Positions 45,721 to 54,897 of a DNA stretch of 54,897 nt are shown here, one piece after another. Numbering within the stretch: position 1 is the stretch's first letter; every line of letters starts with the position of its first letter. Origin of the DNA: Amphimedon queenslandica (Eukaryota; Porifera; Demospongiae; Haplosclerida; Niphatidae); contig NW_003546502.1 in NCBI RefSeq assembly GCF_000090795.2, forward strand, positions 85,550 to 140,446, read 5' to 3'. A program made the translations under genes and the position numbers. The notes under the pieces were generated by a model, which was not told the origin of the DNA, made no database searches, and was given only the letters and a program-made list of their open reading frames with translations.

Positions 45721-47410
45721 CTATAGTTTGTTGAAATGATTTCCAATGCCACTTATAGACGTCTCACTGTGACGCCTAAAACCTTCTTCCATTGTTTCTC
45801 CTTCCATTACGAGTGTGCTCTCGTCTCTAAATGGCACAAGTAAAAATATTAGTGAGTAATAAAAATCGTCTCTTTCCGCTTCTTGCATAGGATTAAATTT
45901 CCTATGGTTTGGAAGCACTGGCTTTGATTGAAGTTTGTATTCTCTTTCTTCATTTTGTCCTATTTTATCAAATTTGTAATTAGCAGCAAATTTGTAAAGT
46001 GATACATCTTCCATGTTATTTAGTCTTGTTGGATAAATGTCTTCAATTATGCTAGGATTAAAAATGTCTTTAGAAGATCGATCCATTTTAGTTAAATATG
46101 AATAGTTTTTGATCTTTCTGCTCCTCTTATGAGGCAAGTACACATTAACGTACTGTGCGGTTACTGATTTCATGTATAAACTTTAACCAGAAGATCGCTA
46201 GCTTCATATAGTCCTACTTCTTTAGCTCGAAGTAATTTTTGTTCGATTTTCCAATGCCTGCTGTATATGTTGTCACAGCCGCTGACTTTATCCCATAAGT
46301 CTTGTGCGTGACTCTTTTCTGCTTTAGTGACATATCCAGTTACATACTCTGTTAAGGAAAGACTCCTCTCAGCTATGTATTGCAAGTTCATATTTGCACG
46401 CCACAATTTCAACGGTAAAGGATTGTAGTCGTTAACTGGAACTTCTTTTTTATTTCGCTTGAGGTAATATATTTTATTGCATCATTTCAAGCTGTTTTCA
46501 ACATCATTGATGCAAATAATATCTTGCACTGGTCTAAGAAAATCAAATCAGCATCTAGATACATAGGTCTTGCCGACTTTAATAATTCGCTTTCAGTATT
46601 AGCTGCACTTGTGCATTTGGTATTTTGTTACCAAGAAATTTAAATCAGGTGACGTATTACTATCTGGAATATGACAGGTAATTCTATCTTGTATGAAAGA
46701 ACAGACTTCTTCTGGACGATCGATACCGACAACAGGAGCATTTTCAATCCATAGGAGGATGTGATAATTTGGCGCTCCACGCATTTTATATTCTTTTTGA
46801 ACATAATATTGTTCTACTTTGCCTACAACACCTCTCTGGAGAATGACTATGTTAAAGAAATCCTTAAATTTGTATGAAAATTGTCGCGATACTGAATTGG
46901 GGTCCTCAGTACATAATCTAGAAATACTATATGATTGTGGTGCATTATTCAATTTTCTTAAATATTGTGCTATATCAGCTGAATTGTATTCAGCATAACT
47001 TAATGTAAGGAAAAGTGTTGGTGAGCCATACTCAATAATCATTGCTTTGACTTCACCTTTCACACGGAACCAATATTGATTTGTGCCCCATATTGGAACC
47101 AACATGGTACTTAAATTGCCCTCAAATTCTTCATCTAACACATTTATTTTTTCTAATAATTCAGCAACAGCTTGACCAACGTTGCCACTTGATGTTTTTA
47201 ATAAATTATTAATGCCACTTTTGAAGGCTTTGTTAATTTTAATCCGTAATAGTGCAAACAATATGAATGATTTCTACAAAATCGGGAATCTTTGTTTAAA
47301 AGTCTTGATTTTATGTATTCACTAAATGATAAAGTCTGTGCTGGATAACTTTGTCTGGGATGATGTTCTGGGATAAGGCTGTGAAAACACTCAAGATTTC
47401 CGGTGTGCCT
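45721..47410 (-). pseudogene. Helitron Rep (HUH) nuclease and linker
   Basis: 47410-47262 gives the N-terminus in a separate frame (LECFHSLIPEHHPRQSYPAQ). 47261-46599 contains PTLFLTLSYAEYN, FFNIVILQRGVVGKVEQYY and the HUH region RGAPNYHILLWIE. The first His of the metal-binding pair is Asn (codon at 46767-46769, one base from CAT), so the nuclease site is broken. LVTKYQMHKCS follows. 46412-46170 has NLQYIAERSLSLTEYVTGYV, and 46173-45721 has [25 protein letters not shown] and FLLVPFRDES, conserved Helitron linker motifs. Confidence 0.87.
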
Positions 47411-47462
47411 ACATATTCAAATTTAAATAATTAACCAATGTTTAAGGAATGTAATACCTGAA

Positions 47463-48180
47463 TCAAACGCAATAATTAAGAGATTTCAACCACTTTTGGT
47501 CCAAAATAATTTGACATAAAATTTCCACGGCTGCTTTATTTGGTAAAAAGTAAGGTATTACATTTCTGTCATAGTCTGTAGGAAGTTCTGTAGAAGTGTC
47601 ATTTCCATCCTCATTATTATGGTGACATTTTCCAAGTATCCACACATGCTCATTTTGAACATGGTGCAATAAACTAATCCACATAGACTTCAAATATATA
47701 ACAAAGAATAATATAAACAATACATATATATACATGTGTCTGTATACCTCTAGTTTTTCCTTATTTTCATCAAATTCCTTGCAACAATACCAAAAGTGAT
47801 CACAAATATGATCTGACCACAGGCTGGTCATCTCATTTCCTTTCTTTTAGCTCCCCAATTCATTAATCAATTATACACTGAATTTAAGTTAATCAGATAA
47901 ACCTGAGCTAAACTTTTCTTCAGTTTGTTCGCTTTGTGCCAGACATCTAGTGAATAAAGAATGTTAGGTTATTTATCACCTATATCGTAGTACATAATAG
48001 ACTAATATGCAGAAAAAAACATGAGTCATTGCAATTATTGTTGTTGATGCATCAGTTGTAGATTCCTTCACTATCATTGTACTATTAAAGGCTATACTGG
48101 TTAAACATCTCTTAAGCCCTTCACATTCCATTAAAGGAGACTTAAAATTCACTTCCCTTTTATTAACAATCTGCATTTCC
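47463..48180 (-). pseudogene. Transposase-like gene of the 'CDSPG...SAK' family, core region
   Basis: Begins after the GNGHCDSPGTSAKFCTYSMM motif (which lies at 48290-48190 in the adjoining ORF) with an IVEMQIVNKREVNFKSPLME frame, then MIVKESTTDAST where intact relatives read a 'TTDRH' Asp. After a gap, 47831-47463 reads SDHICDHFWYCCKEFD, HHVQNEHVW and AVEILCQIILDQKWLK. A 60 bp intron (about 47691-47750) is still recognisable inside it. The family is widespread in cnidarians, fish and sponges and has DDE-like aspartates; I do not know an agreed superfamily name for it. Confidence 0.65.
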
Positions 48181-48185
48181 ACTAT

Positions 48186-48780
48186 TTATCCACTTTCACA
48201 CATCATACTATACGTGCAAAATTTAGCCGAAGTTCCAGGTGAGTCACAATGTCCATTTCCAAAAACAACTAATTCACTGCGTGCTAAGTTACATAAAATA
48301 TTGAATGTACAAAGTAGGATTATAATTCTTACTGTACCATTCTTGAATGGCTGATATATGACTATCCAAAAATTTCTCCGCAGTTGGAACCAAGTACAGC
48401 TTCTGGTAACAATAAAACATAGCCTCACTTATTCATGCTAATCCCATTGTTAAACGAAATCGTGACATCTTAGCGTAATGGTTACCAGAGAATACAGTTG
48501 AAAATCTAGGATGATGTCTTATAAAAAGTACTGCATGTAAGGGATCAGGTTCGCCAGTATTACATGTATTTCCATACAACAATTTTTCTATATATGTAGG
48601 CATGACTACACAGTTACCACACAAGCACCTTTGGTAAGACAGATATAATACATCAGAAAGGACTGTAAGCTTACCAATAGTATTTAACAGCCTCTCTGAG
48701 TCAATTTCTGTACTTTCGTCAATGTCAGAGCTTAACAAAACTGGTTTTTAGTTGTAAGGTAAGATGTTACTGAGATCAAC
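48186..48780 (-). pseudogene. Transposase-like gene, N-terminal part with P2X7-C-like zinc module
   Basis: 48738-48433 reads YQRCLCGNCVVMPTYIEKLL and FIRHHPRFSTVFSGNHY. The C-x-C-x2-C cluster followed by 'MPT..E' and '..HPRF' resembles the P2X7 intracellular zinc domain, found stand-alone in many invertebrate proteins; the later CC pair is missing. 48428-48186 continues in two frames: KLYLVPTAEKFLDSHISA and ARSELVVFGNGHCDSPGT. Pairing of this finger with the CDSPG core is seen directly by adjacency on one strand, but frameshifts mean it is inferred to have been one protein. Confidence 0.55.
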
Positions 48781-48804
48781 GTTATCTTCAGATGTCCAAG
48801 AGGA

Positions 48805-49062
48805 CTAAGACTCTTCATAAGCAGTGTCACTAGCGACATACCACATGTACTGCACTACAATGACTCCCTGTAGTGACATCACGCGAAGGCACACCCGCAA
48901 ACCAGAAGTGAATTGAATGCAGCAATTTTGCAAGCTCATATGTCCCTGCATAATTTTTTTCAGCTTTGAAAATGAATATACATGGGGTTTGGACATAGAT
49001 CTTTCCATTAAACCAATAAAAAAATTCATGAAAAATAGACAGAACTTATCCATTAAGAACAT
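48805..49062 (-). pseudogene. Possible 5' portion of the same transposase-like gene
   Basis: Minus-strand ORF ending LQGVIVVQYMWYVASDTAYE, just upstream of the P2X7-C-like part and in the same direction. No motif recognised; may be 5' exon or chance. Confidence 0.25.
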
Positions 49063-50408
49063 GACAAGTCACCTGCTACATGTGTTGTGTGAATTACATG
49101 TACATGTAAAAGTAATTGTACTACTATTCTACATATACAATAGACATTAATCTTATTCATTGTATGATTATATGTAAGCTACAAAATGATATATTTTTAA
49201 TGACATTTCTGAGGCATTGACAGTAAGAGTATGGATTGTGACACTATTGGATACATAGGAGGTAATCAAATGTACAGAGGCCTAAAAGGTGAAATAACAC
49301 CAAATATTATGTTGTACATTCATGTACATGTACCATACGTGCCAGGGTTTCTTGGCTTACCTCATGCATGCACTGTTTTCTGCATGTAATAATAATTTAA
49401 ACACTAAACCAGAATACAAATTTAAGGCCATGACTTTAAATAAGTAAATGGAAAGTTTGGTTTTGTTCTCCCAATTGCCACACAATATGTTAAGCATCAG
49501 GAAGTTATACAAACAAGCGTATTAGTGTCAAAAAATTCCTAAGATTGTATTTGCTACCGCACATTTATCGCTCATGTTTAGTACTCTTGGCATCATAACA
49601 ATAATATTATTATTATTACCAAAATTTATATTCATGCACATTTACACATGCATACATGTACTTTCTAATACATGAAACATATTCACATACAAATATAATT
49701 ATGTATCAGACATAATTATATATTATATTGATCTTATCATCACTCTAAAAAGTGATGTTTCTGTTGATGTAATATATATATATATATATATATATAGGGA
49801 GAGAGAGAAATAACGTACATGCAAAAGATATGTCCACAAACACATTCATACATGTACATCATATTATGCACATATTTATGTACTTTACATTTATAAAGTA
49901 TTAAGTACGTAGGAAAATGGAATTGTCTCTAGCAATTTTTCACATAATTGTGTACTACATATACATGTATAATAAGGGTATTTCTAGTACCATTTTTAAT
50001 GGGCAACTTCAATAATAATAAAAATTTCAATTTTGATCGCAGCTAAATTTGGCTACTGAACATGATAATATTAATGTGTCCCTAAAAATTATACAATGTG
50101 AGAATGCTCTCCGGACAAGAATACCCACATTGCACTTCAATTCAATTGTTTCCTTCCTTGACTTTAGGAACAAGTAAAAAGATTGTGATCAGTTTGCTAC
50201 ATCAGCAAAATTTGTCTTTACTAGTGATTTGATGTGATGACTGTTGTCTGAAGTTGTGGCACTTGGAAGTTGGACAGAGTGTCCAGTCAGTACCTACACT
50301 AGCCAATAGAGGTCAATAGATTAATAGATAGAATTAATTAACATATATAACAGGTTAATTTTGGTAATAATAATAATATCAATATTATTATTGTTATGAT
50401 GCCAGGAA
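49063..50408. other. Intergenic AT-rich stretch with (TA)n microsatellite
   Basis: No coding region seen. It contains a TA run followed by GAGAGA at about 49771-49808 and several TACATGTA palindromes. Confidence 0.5.
49771..49808 (+). repeat. (TA)n then (GA)n microsatellite
   Basis: About twelve TA units followed by GGGAGAGAGAGA. Confidence 0.95.
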
Positions 50409-50674
50409 TAACACGAACATAAAAAATTAAAAAAAGATTAAGTAGGATTCCGAACAACCAACGAAAATACGAAATGAAAATCCTACTCTCGTGACGCAAA
50501 TTCTACTCTACATTGTCCTTTTAATGTTTTTATTTAAAAGTTATGGATCACCTTGCAATGTAAAGTAGAATTTGCATCATGAGAGTAGGATTTTCCTTTT
50601 GTATTTTTGTTGGTTGTTCGGAATCTTACTCAATCTTGTTTTTTTTTAAATTTTTTATTTCTTATTTGTGTTGA
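50409..50674. mobile_element. Foldback MITE, ~110 bp arms
   Basis: Left arm contains GATTCCGAACAACCAACGAA and ATCCTACTCTCGTGACGCAA; the right arm is the inverse complement with a few changes, around a ~40 bp loop. Arms extend to AACACRAA on both sides. No coding and no convincing target duplication. Confidence 0.85.
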
Positions 50675-51130
50675 CTTTTTCATAATAATTATAATGTTTC
50701 TTCAGTTACAATTGTGATACTTTTTGATTTTACACAGACAATAAGTTTCTTTATTATTGTTGTCATTGTCATGATTTTATAGCATTTATGAGGGACAGCA
50801 CTGATTGAATTGAATAGATATGGTGAAAGAATATCTACTATACTGATGACAAGTGAAATGAATTCTATAGTCTTGACGTGAATCCTTGTTCAAAAAGCTC
50901 TGTCTTCCCTGCAATCCTGTAGCTATTCCTGCAGGTTCTTCCTGTTGTCATGTTAAAATTATCATTAGTATTATATCATTAAATAATTGTTTTGTGTTTG
51001 TGAAATAAAATAATTCAGTACACACTTTTTATAGACAAGATTAATACCTTCTCATAGCGGAAAACCTCCACAAAGTATTGCAATTTGATTCCAAGTAAGC
51101 AAAGACACCAAAAACAGTGGCCACACTGAG

Positions 51131-51141
51131 CCTATTTATAG
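51131..51141 (-). promoter_or_regulatory. copia-2 LTR TATA box
   Basis: CTATAAATAGG on the minus strand, within the LTR and downstream (in element sense) of the GAAnnTTC array. Transcription would start about 30 bp further left. Confidence 0.7.
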
Positions 51142-51172
51142 TTGTGTCAGCATGTGCATGAAACATGTGCAA

Positions 51173-51273
51173 GAATGTTCTAACCATGTTAAAGAGTGTT
51201 CTGTACATGTACTGGAATATTCTAAACAACTGAGTACTAGAATGTTCTAATAAAGTGTATGAATGTTCCAGAA
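51173..51273 (-). promoter_or_regulatory. Heat-shock-element-like array in copia-2 LTR
   Basis: GAAtgTTC at 51173-51180, GAAtaTTC at 51215-51222, GAAtgTTC at 51240-51247 and 51261-51268, the last extended to the trimer GAAtgTTCcaGAA (to 51273), and a one-mismatch GAGtgTTC at 51194-51201. HSF binds nGAAnnTTCnnGAAn. The array lies upstream of the TATA box in element orientation, in U3. Confidence 0.65.
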
Positions 51274-51373
51274 GATACTAAACAAAGTCCTAAGATGAAA
51301 GAGATAGAGATGTGACATGGGTGTGTGCATAGATAGATTAAGGAAGTCTGAGGTCAAAGTGTCTTCTTCAACA

Positions 51374-51385
51374 CTCCATATCAGA
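51374..51385 (-). promoter_or_regulatory. copia-2 polypurine tract
   Basis: On the minus strand TGATATGGAG abuts the LTR start TGTTG. Short but in the expected place. Confidence 0.55.
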
Positions 51386-51427
51386 CTTCAATTCTTCAAC
51401 ACCAGCCATCTTCCTTAACTTAGTGAA

Positions 51428-52249
51428 TCAATCAGAGTATAGTTCTTTGGTCATCATATCTGCTGCCATTGCTTCTGTTTTACAATATTGTATTGTCAGT
51501 GTTCCCTTTTGTACTTGATCCCTAATAAAGTGATACTTGATCGCAATGTGCTTACTCCTCCAATGAAATTGAGGATTCTTGGATAGACATATGGCAGCTT
51601 GATTATCTTCATAAAGAGTAACAGGGTTTTCAGTTCCTCTTTTCAGTTCAGTAATCAGTCGGCTCAGCCAGATGGCTTCCTGTCCTGCTGTTGCTAAGGA
51701 TGTATACTCTGCCTCAGCTGTTGACAGAGCCACACATGATTGCTTTCTGCTCCTCCAGCTGATCGAAGCTCCAGTGAATTTAAAAAGGTAACCTGATGTG
51801 GATTTCCTATCATCAATATCTCCAGCCTAGTCAGCGTCCGAGTATCCTTCTACCTCAGCTGTCGCCTTACGAAACATTAATCCATAGCCAACTATTCCAG
51901 TCAAATACCGTATAATGTGCTTTACAGCTTTCCAATGCTGGACAGTAGGATCTGAGGTACACTTTGCTATGCTGCTTACTGCAAAGGCTATATCCAGTTA
52001 TGTAGTTGTAGATAAATAAAGCAGTCTTCCTACCGCAGATTGGTATTTCTCAGGATCAGCACAAATTGATTCCTCTGTAGCCTTGCTTAACTTTTCTCCA
52101 ACATTGATTGGAGTATTGCAACTCTTAGCATTGGTCATACCACAATCGGAGATAAAATTTTCAATGTAATTAAGTTGTCCTATCCATAAAGTGTTTGCTG
52201 TTGGATCCTGCACCACTTTGATTCCAAGAAAATATGAGAGTTCTCCCAT
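51428..52249 (-). pseudogene. copia-2 RT C-terminal and RNase H region
   Basis: 52249-51998 reads [15 protein letters not shown] and SAVGRLLYLSTTT (RT thumb/connection). The RNase H start near 51900-51740 is in broken frames. 51733-51428 reads ALSTAEAEYTSLATAGQEAI with the catalytic Glu, YEDNQAAICLSKNPQF with Asp, HIAIKYHFIRDQV and AADMMTKEL. The frame resembles intact copia RNase H along its length. Confidence 0.9.
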
Positions 52250-52969
52250 ATCTTTGATGTCAAATCTCTCAGCATTGGCTTGTTCTCATCTGTGACGGCA
52301 GCTATTAGGATGTCATCCACATAAACTGCTATGATAACAGGGTCTCCATCCATTGATACGTATAAACATGGGTCGCCTTTTGTTTGTGCAAATCCCATTG
52401 ACTTTAGCTGCATATCCAGGGTGGTGTTCCAGCATCTTGGAGATTGTTTTAATTCATAAATGCTTCTTTTGAGCTGACAGACATAATTTTCTTTTCCTTT
52501 TACTTTAAAAGCTTCAGGCTGACTCATGTATACTTCCATTAGCTCTCCATTTAGGAAGGCTGTTGTCACATCCATCTGATGGAGTTTCATTTCAAAATGA
52601 GCTGCAAGTGCGAGTACACAACAAACGGACTCAAAACGTACTACGGGAGAGAAGGTTTCATCGTAGTCCATTCCTGGTCTTTGTGTATAGCCACATGCTA
52701 CTAGTCTGGCCTTGTAGTGTTCAACTGTACCATTTTCTTGTTATTTATGTCTAAATACCCACTTGTAATTAATGATTTTCCTGTCTTTGGGAGGAGCTAT
52801 CAGATTCCATACTTTTTTTATGAAGCCACTCAATTTCTGCTTGCATAGCTTCCTCCCACATCTTTTTGGACGATGGGATAGCATCTTTAACTGATTGCGG
52901 CTCATCAGAGCTTTCCACTGAATTAACCCACACACCATAATAGTCAGAAGGTCTTGTTCTACGAGTCAA
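52180..52969 (-). pseudogene. copia-2 reverse transcriptase
   Basis: 52969-52741 gives the upstream RT region in two frames (EPQSVKDAIPSSKKMWEEAM, INYKWVFRHK). 52671-52180 is a long open frame from [16 protein letters not shown] through [20 protein letters not shown] (first Asp), [20 protein letters not shown] and the intact [10 protein letters not shown], whose YVDD is encoded at 52312-52323. A frameshift near 52230 separates it from the RNase H region. It reverse-transcribes element RNA in virus-like particles in active relatives. Confidence 0.9.
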
Positions 52970-53960
52970 TCATCTTACAATTGGCTCTTGTCTCTCTTCT
53001 TCGTAGTCTTCGGTCTCATTATCTGATTCGTCACTCACAGGATCAGGATCCGATCCAATGTCTGTGATTATCTTCTGATCACCATTGGTGGACGACTCAA
53101 TAACAATCGTTTCTGCAATCCTGCACTCTAATTCATTGAACTTGACATCACAACTATGAACAATTCTTCTACGTTCCACGTCATACAGCCGATATCCCTT
53201 CTGGTTGCTTGAGTAACCAAGAAAAATACATTTCTTGATTTATCATCTAACTTACGTCTCTCATCTTTTGGGATGAATGAAGAAGCACTGCAACCAAATA
53301 TTCTGAAGTGATCGACTTTTGGGCGCTCTCCAAACTGAGCTTCATAAGGCGTCATATGCTCAATTGGTTGCGTAGGACATCGATTACGTAAGTATACTGC
53401 TGTAGAGAGTGCCTCTGCCCAAAAACATTTGTCTAGCTTCGAATTAGCTAGCATGGCTCGAACCATTTCAATCAAAGTTCTGTTGAGTCTCTCTGCTGTT
53501 CCATTCTGCTCGGGACACCGGTATGGTACGTTCGTGTCTCACTCCTTCAGACTTAAGATACAGTTGAAACTGGTGAGACATATATTCAGCCCCATTGTCA
53601 TTCAGAGCGTCTTCACATAATGTTGAAATTAATTTTCCACTTCTTTCTTGCATTCACAAAACTTACTGAAGATATCACTTTTATTCTTGATTATGTAGAC
53701 CCATATATGTACCTTGTTTTGTCATCGATGAATGTCACAAAGAATTCTCCGCCATGTGACTTAGATTCAATCTTGCCGCATACATCACTGTGGATCAGCT
53801 GAAGTGGCCTTTTGCTTGTTCGTCTTCTGGGTGAGAATGGAGATCGTTGCTGCTTCCCTTTTAAACAGGGCTCACAGAACTTCAGTGGTTTGTTGATACT
53901 GTAGTGAAACCCATCAACTAGCTTCTGGTTCACTAGCTTTTGAAGATTTTTCTCTCCAAA
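52970..53960 (-). pseudogene. copia-2 integrase
   Basis: 53933-53691 reads FCEPCLKGKQQRSPF (zinc-binding CxxC), QLIHSDVCGKIES (first Asp) and FFVTFIDDKTRYI. 53653-53468 holds ALNDNGAEYMS (second Asp) and a RAEWNSRET stretch where the Glu lies. 53475-53128 reads MIEMVRAMLANSKLDKCFW, LSTAVYLRNRCPT and FGCSASSFIPKDERRKLDD. 53179-52970 is the acidic linker to RT. At least three frameshifts. Confidence 0.9.
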
Positions 53961-54133
53961 TGACCATATCTTTTATGCCACAGCTTTTCTTTTCATGAAG
54001 ACTCCACTCCATCTCCTTCTGTGCAACGAAGACTCTGTCACTTGGTTCTGTAAGCGGAATGAAATATAGATTCCCAACTTTATCAGCAACAGTCACCAAC
54101 TTCTTATTCGAATCTTTAATGATACAGCTCTGC

Positions 54134-54897
54134 TCACTGAATACAAACGAGATACCTCTCTACAGCTCTAGAGATGCTTAGCAGGTTGTAAGTTAGCTTA
54201 GGAACATACAAAACATTGTGTAGCTTACACTTCCTTGTCTGACCCATAGCTCTGTTTAACAAAATCACAGTACCTCTGCCTTCAGCCTTCAGAATGTGTC
54301 CATCTCCCAATGTAACATCGATTGACTTCTTCAATCTTTTTATTTTGACAAAATAGCTCGAGTCATTGCAGATGTGAGAGGTAGCTCCAGAGTCAATTAT
54401 CCAGTTTGTTCTTGGTTCTCTATTTGCTCCTGCAGACAAGGCATGTTTAACAATTAGTCCAATTTCACTTTCTGATTCTCCTTTTACATCAGTAGCATTT
54501 ACTCTGGTTTGTTGTGGCTTGCCCTTTCCTTGATTCTGTCCTTTCTGTCTTTCAAAACAGTTTCTTTGGATGTGACCAAATCTTTTGCAGAAATGACATC
54601 TTGGCCCTTTTTTCTTTTGTTTAGCCATGAAAGCTCCCTCTCCAGACTTAAGGTCTTTTTCTTTTAGCTTACGTTCTTCATGCAGCAACCGCTCGACTAC
54701 AGTCCCCATCTCTGGTGCTTCTGGACTTGCTTCTAGGACAATAACCAGCATATTGAAGGACTCGGGAAGACTAGCTAAAAGACAGACGACTTTGTCTTCT
54801 ACTTCAATGTTGTCTCCAATCACTGATAACTCATTAAATATCTCCGTGATTGCCTTCATGTGATCCTGTATGCTTTCTCCTTTCAGCTGCAGTGAGT
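54134..54897 (-). CDS. copia-2 gag-protease, partial
   Basis: An open frame continues to the window edge. It reads FNELSVIGDNIEVEDKVVCL and VERLLHEERKLKEKDLK (UBN2 Gag), then the CCHC knuckle CHFCKRFGHIQRNC, then protease with NWIIDSGATSHICN (active-site DSGATS encoded at 54377-54394), VTLGDGHILKAEGRGTVILL and NVLYVPKLTYNLLSISR. Gag and protease are fused in one frame, as is normal for Ty1/copia, and both catalytic and zinc residues are intact. Downstream frame breaks show the element as a whole is defective. Confidence 0.92.
   Translation of the reverse strand, partial: SLQLKGESIQDHMKAITEIFNELSVIGDNIEVEDKVVCLLASLPESFNMLVIVLEASPEAPEMGTVVERLLHEERKLKEKDLKSGEGAFMAKQKKKGPRCHFCKRFGHIQRNCFERQKGQNQGKGKPQQTRVNATDVKGESESEIGLIVKHALSAGANREPRTNWIIDSGATSHICNDSSYFVKIKRLKKSIDVTLGDGHILKAEGRGTVILLNRAMGQTRKCKLHNVLYVPKLTYNLLSISRAVERYLVCIQ

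Larger units (their letters stand above)
42915..47410 (-). mobile_element. Helitron (Rep - PIF1 helicase - OTU), decayed
   Basis: Read right to left: Rep nuclease (47410-46599), Rep C-terminal region (46412-45721), PIF1 helicase (45560-43931), OTU-like protease (43400-42915). This is the domain order of animal Helitrons that carry an OTU module. Stops and frameshifts occur in every part. The terminal hairpin and CTRR end were not located. Confidence 0.87.
50944..51373 (-). repeat. copia-2 3' LTR (left edge provisional)
   Basis: The inner end is clear: CAACA at 51369-51373 is TGTTG on the minus strand, next to the purine-rich GATATGGAG. The outer end is proposed at TGTTG (50944), giving TGTTG...CAACA and 430 bp; the second LTR is outside the window, so this cannot be confirmed. 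Confidence 0.55.
50944..54897 (-). mobile_element. Ty1/copia LTR retrotransposon copia-2, 3' LTR to gag, truncated by window edge
   Basis: Minus-strand element with order gag, protease, integrase, RT, RNase H, then the 3' LTR at the left. The 5' LTR and start of gag lie beyond the window. Fewer stops than copia-1, and the RT and protease catalytic motifs are intact, so it is younger, although frameshifts remain between integrase segments. It is not closely related to copia-1 at the DNA level. Confidence 0.93.

Noticed and set aside
1..54897. CRISPR arrays, bacterial operons, rRNA or tRNA genes
   Set aside because: None seen. Repeats are TIR, LTR, tandem or microsatellite, and genes have spliceosomal introns. 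The only tRNA-like sequence is the copia-1 PBS.

Overview
This is a eukaryotic genomic window, almost certainly from a small-intron invertebrate and most probably a sponge. It is AT-rich, its genes are split by introns as short as 47-60 bp, microsatellites are (ATT)n and (TA)n, and it is packed with decayed mobile elements (Ty1/copia, hAT, pogo/Tigger-like, a gypsy fragment, Helitron, ULP1- and HIRAN-bearing repeats). The repeat families suggest a demosponge, but that is inference. There is no bacterial gene organisation. A 10-N assembly gap lies at 25619-25628.

Left third. 1-815 is a hAT/ZBED transposase remnant. 2760-7005 is a complete but dead Ty1/copia element on the minus strand, with two ~200 bp LTRs, PPT, PBS, gag and pol. 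A weak set of unrecognised minus-strand exons lies at 9485-10603. From 12566 to 18160 there is a six-exon plus-strand gene that is open through every splice junction (333 codons). It joins an N-terminal chromodomain to a C-terminal PD-(D/E)XK nuclease-like domain, and its two long introns carry nonautonomous elements. This is the most interesting gene here.

Middle third. 19450-24132 is a 4.7 kb inverted duplication (palindrome) of a pogo/Tigger-like transposase plus a gypsy integrase fragment; both arms share the same frameshift, so the copy was dead before it was duplicated. Beside it, on the minus strand, is a HIRAN-like domain reading into a ULP1-like protease tail with a single stop codon between them (24530-25532). 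26540-29665 is a ~1.56 kb tandem duplication carrying a small coding exon. That exon seems to belong to an unrecognised plus-strand gene whose last exons are at 36270-36664. Several TIR elements lie between.

Right third. A second ULP1-like remnant (37153-37661) lies next to a 180 bp inverted repeat. A GC-rich ORF encodes a proline-rich protein (38913-39359). 40279-42373 is a diverged tandem repeat with candidate minus-strand exons. 42915-47410 is a decayed Helitron on the minus strand (Rep, PIF1 helicase, OTU). 47463-49062 is a decayed transposase of the CDSPG type with a P2X7-C-like zinc module. A foldback element lies at 50409-50674. The window ends inside a younger Ty1/copia element (from about 50944 to beyond 54897, minus strand) whose LTR carries five heat-shock-like GAAnnTTC palindromes upstream of a TATA box.

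Only a few loci look like host genes: the chromodomain-nuclease gene, the 27782-36664 exon series, the proline-rich ORF and perhaps the HIRAN-ULP1 locus. The rest is a layered record of transposon insertion, inversion, duplication and decay.
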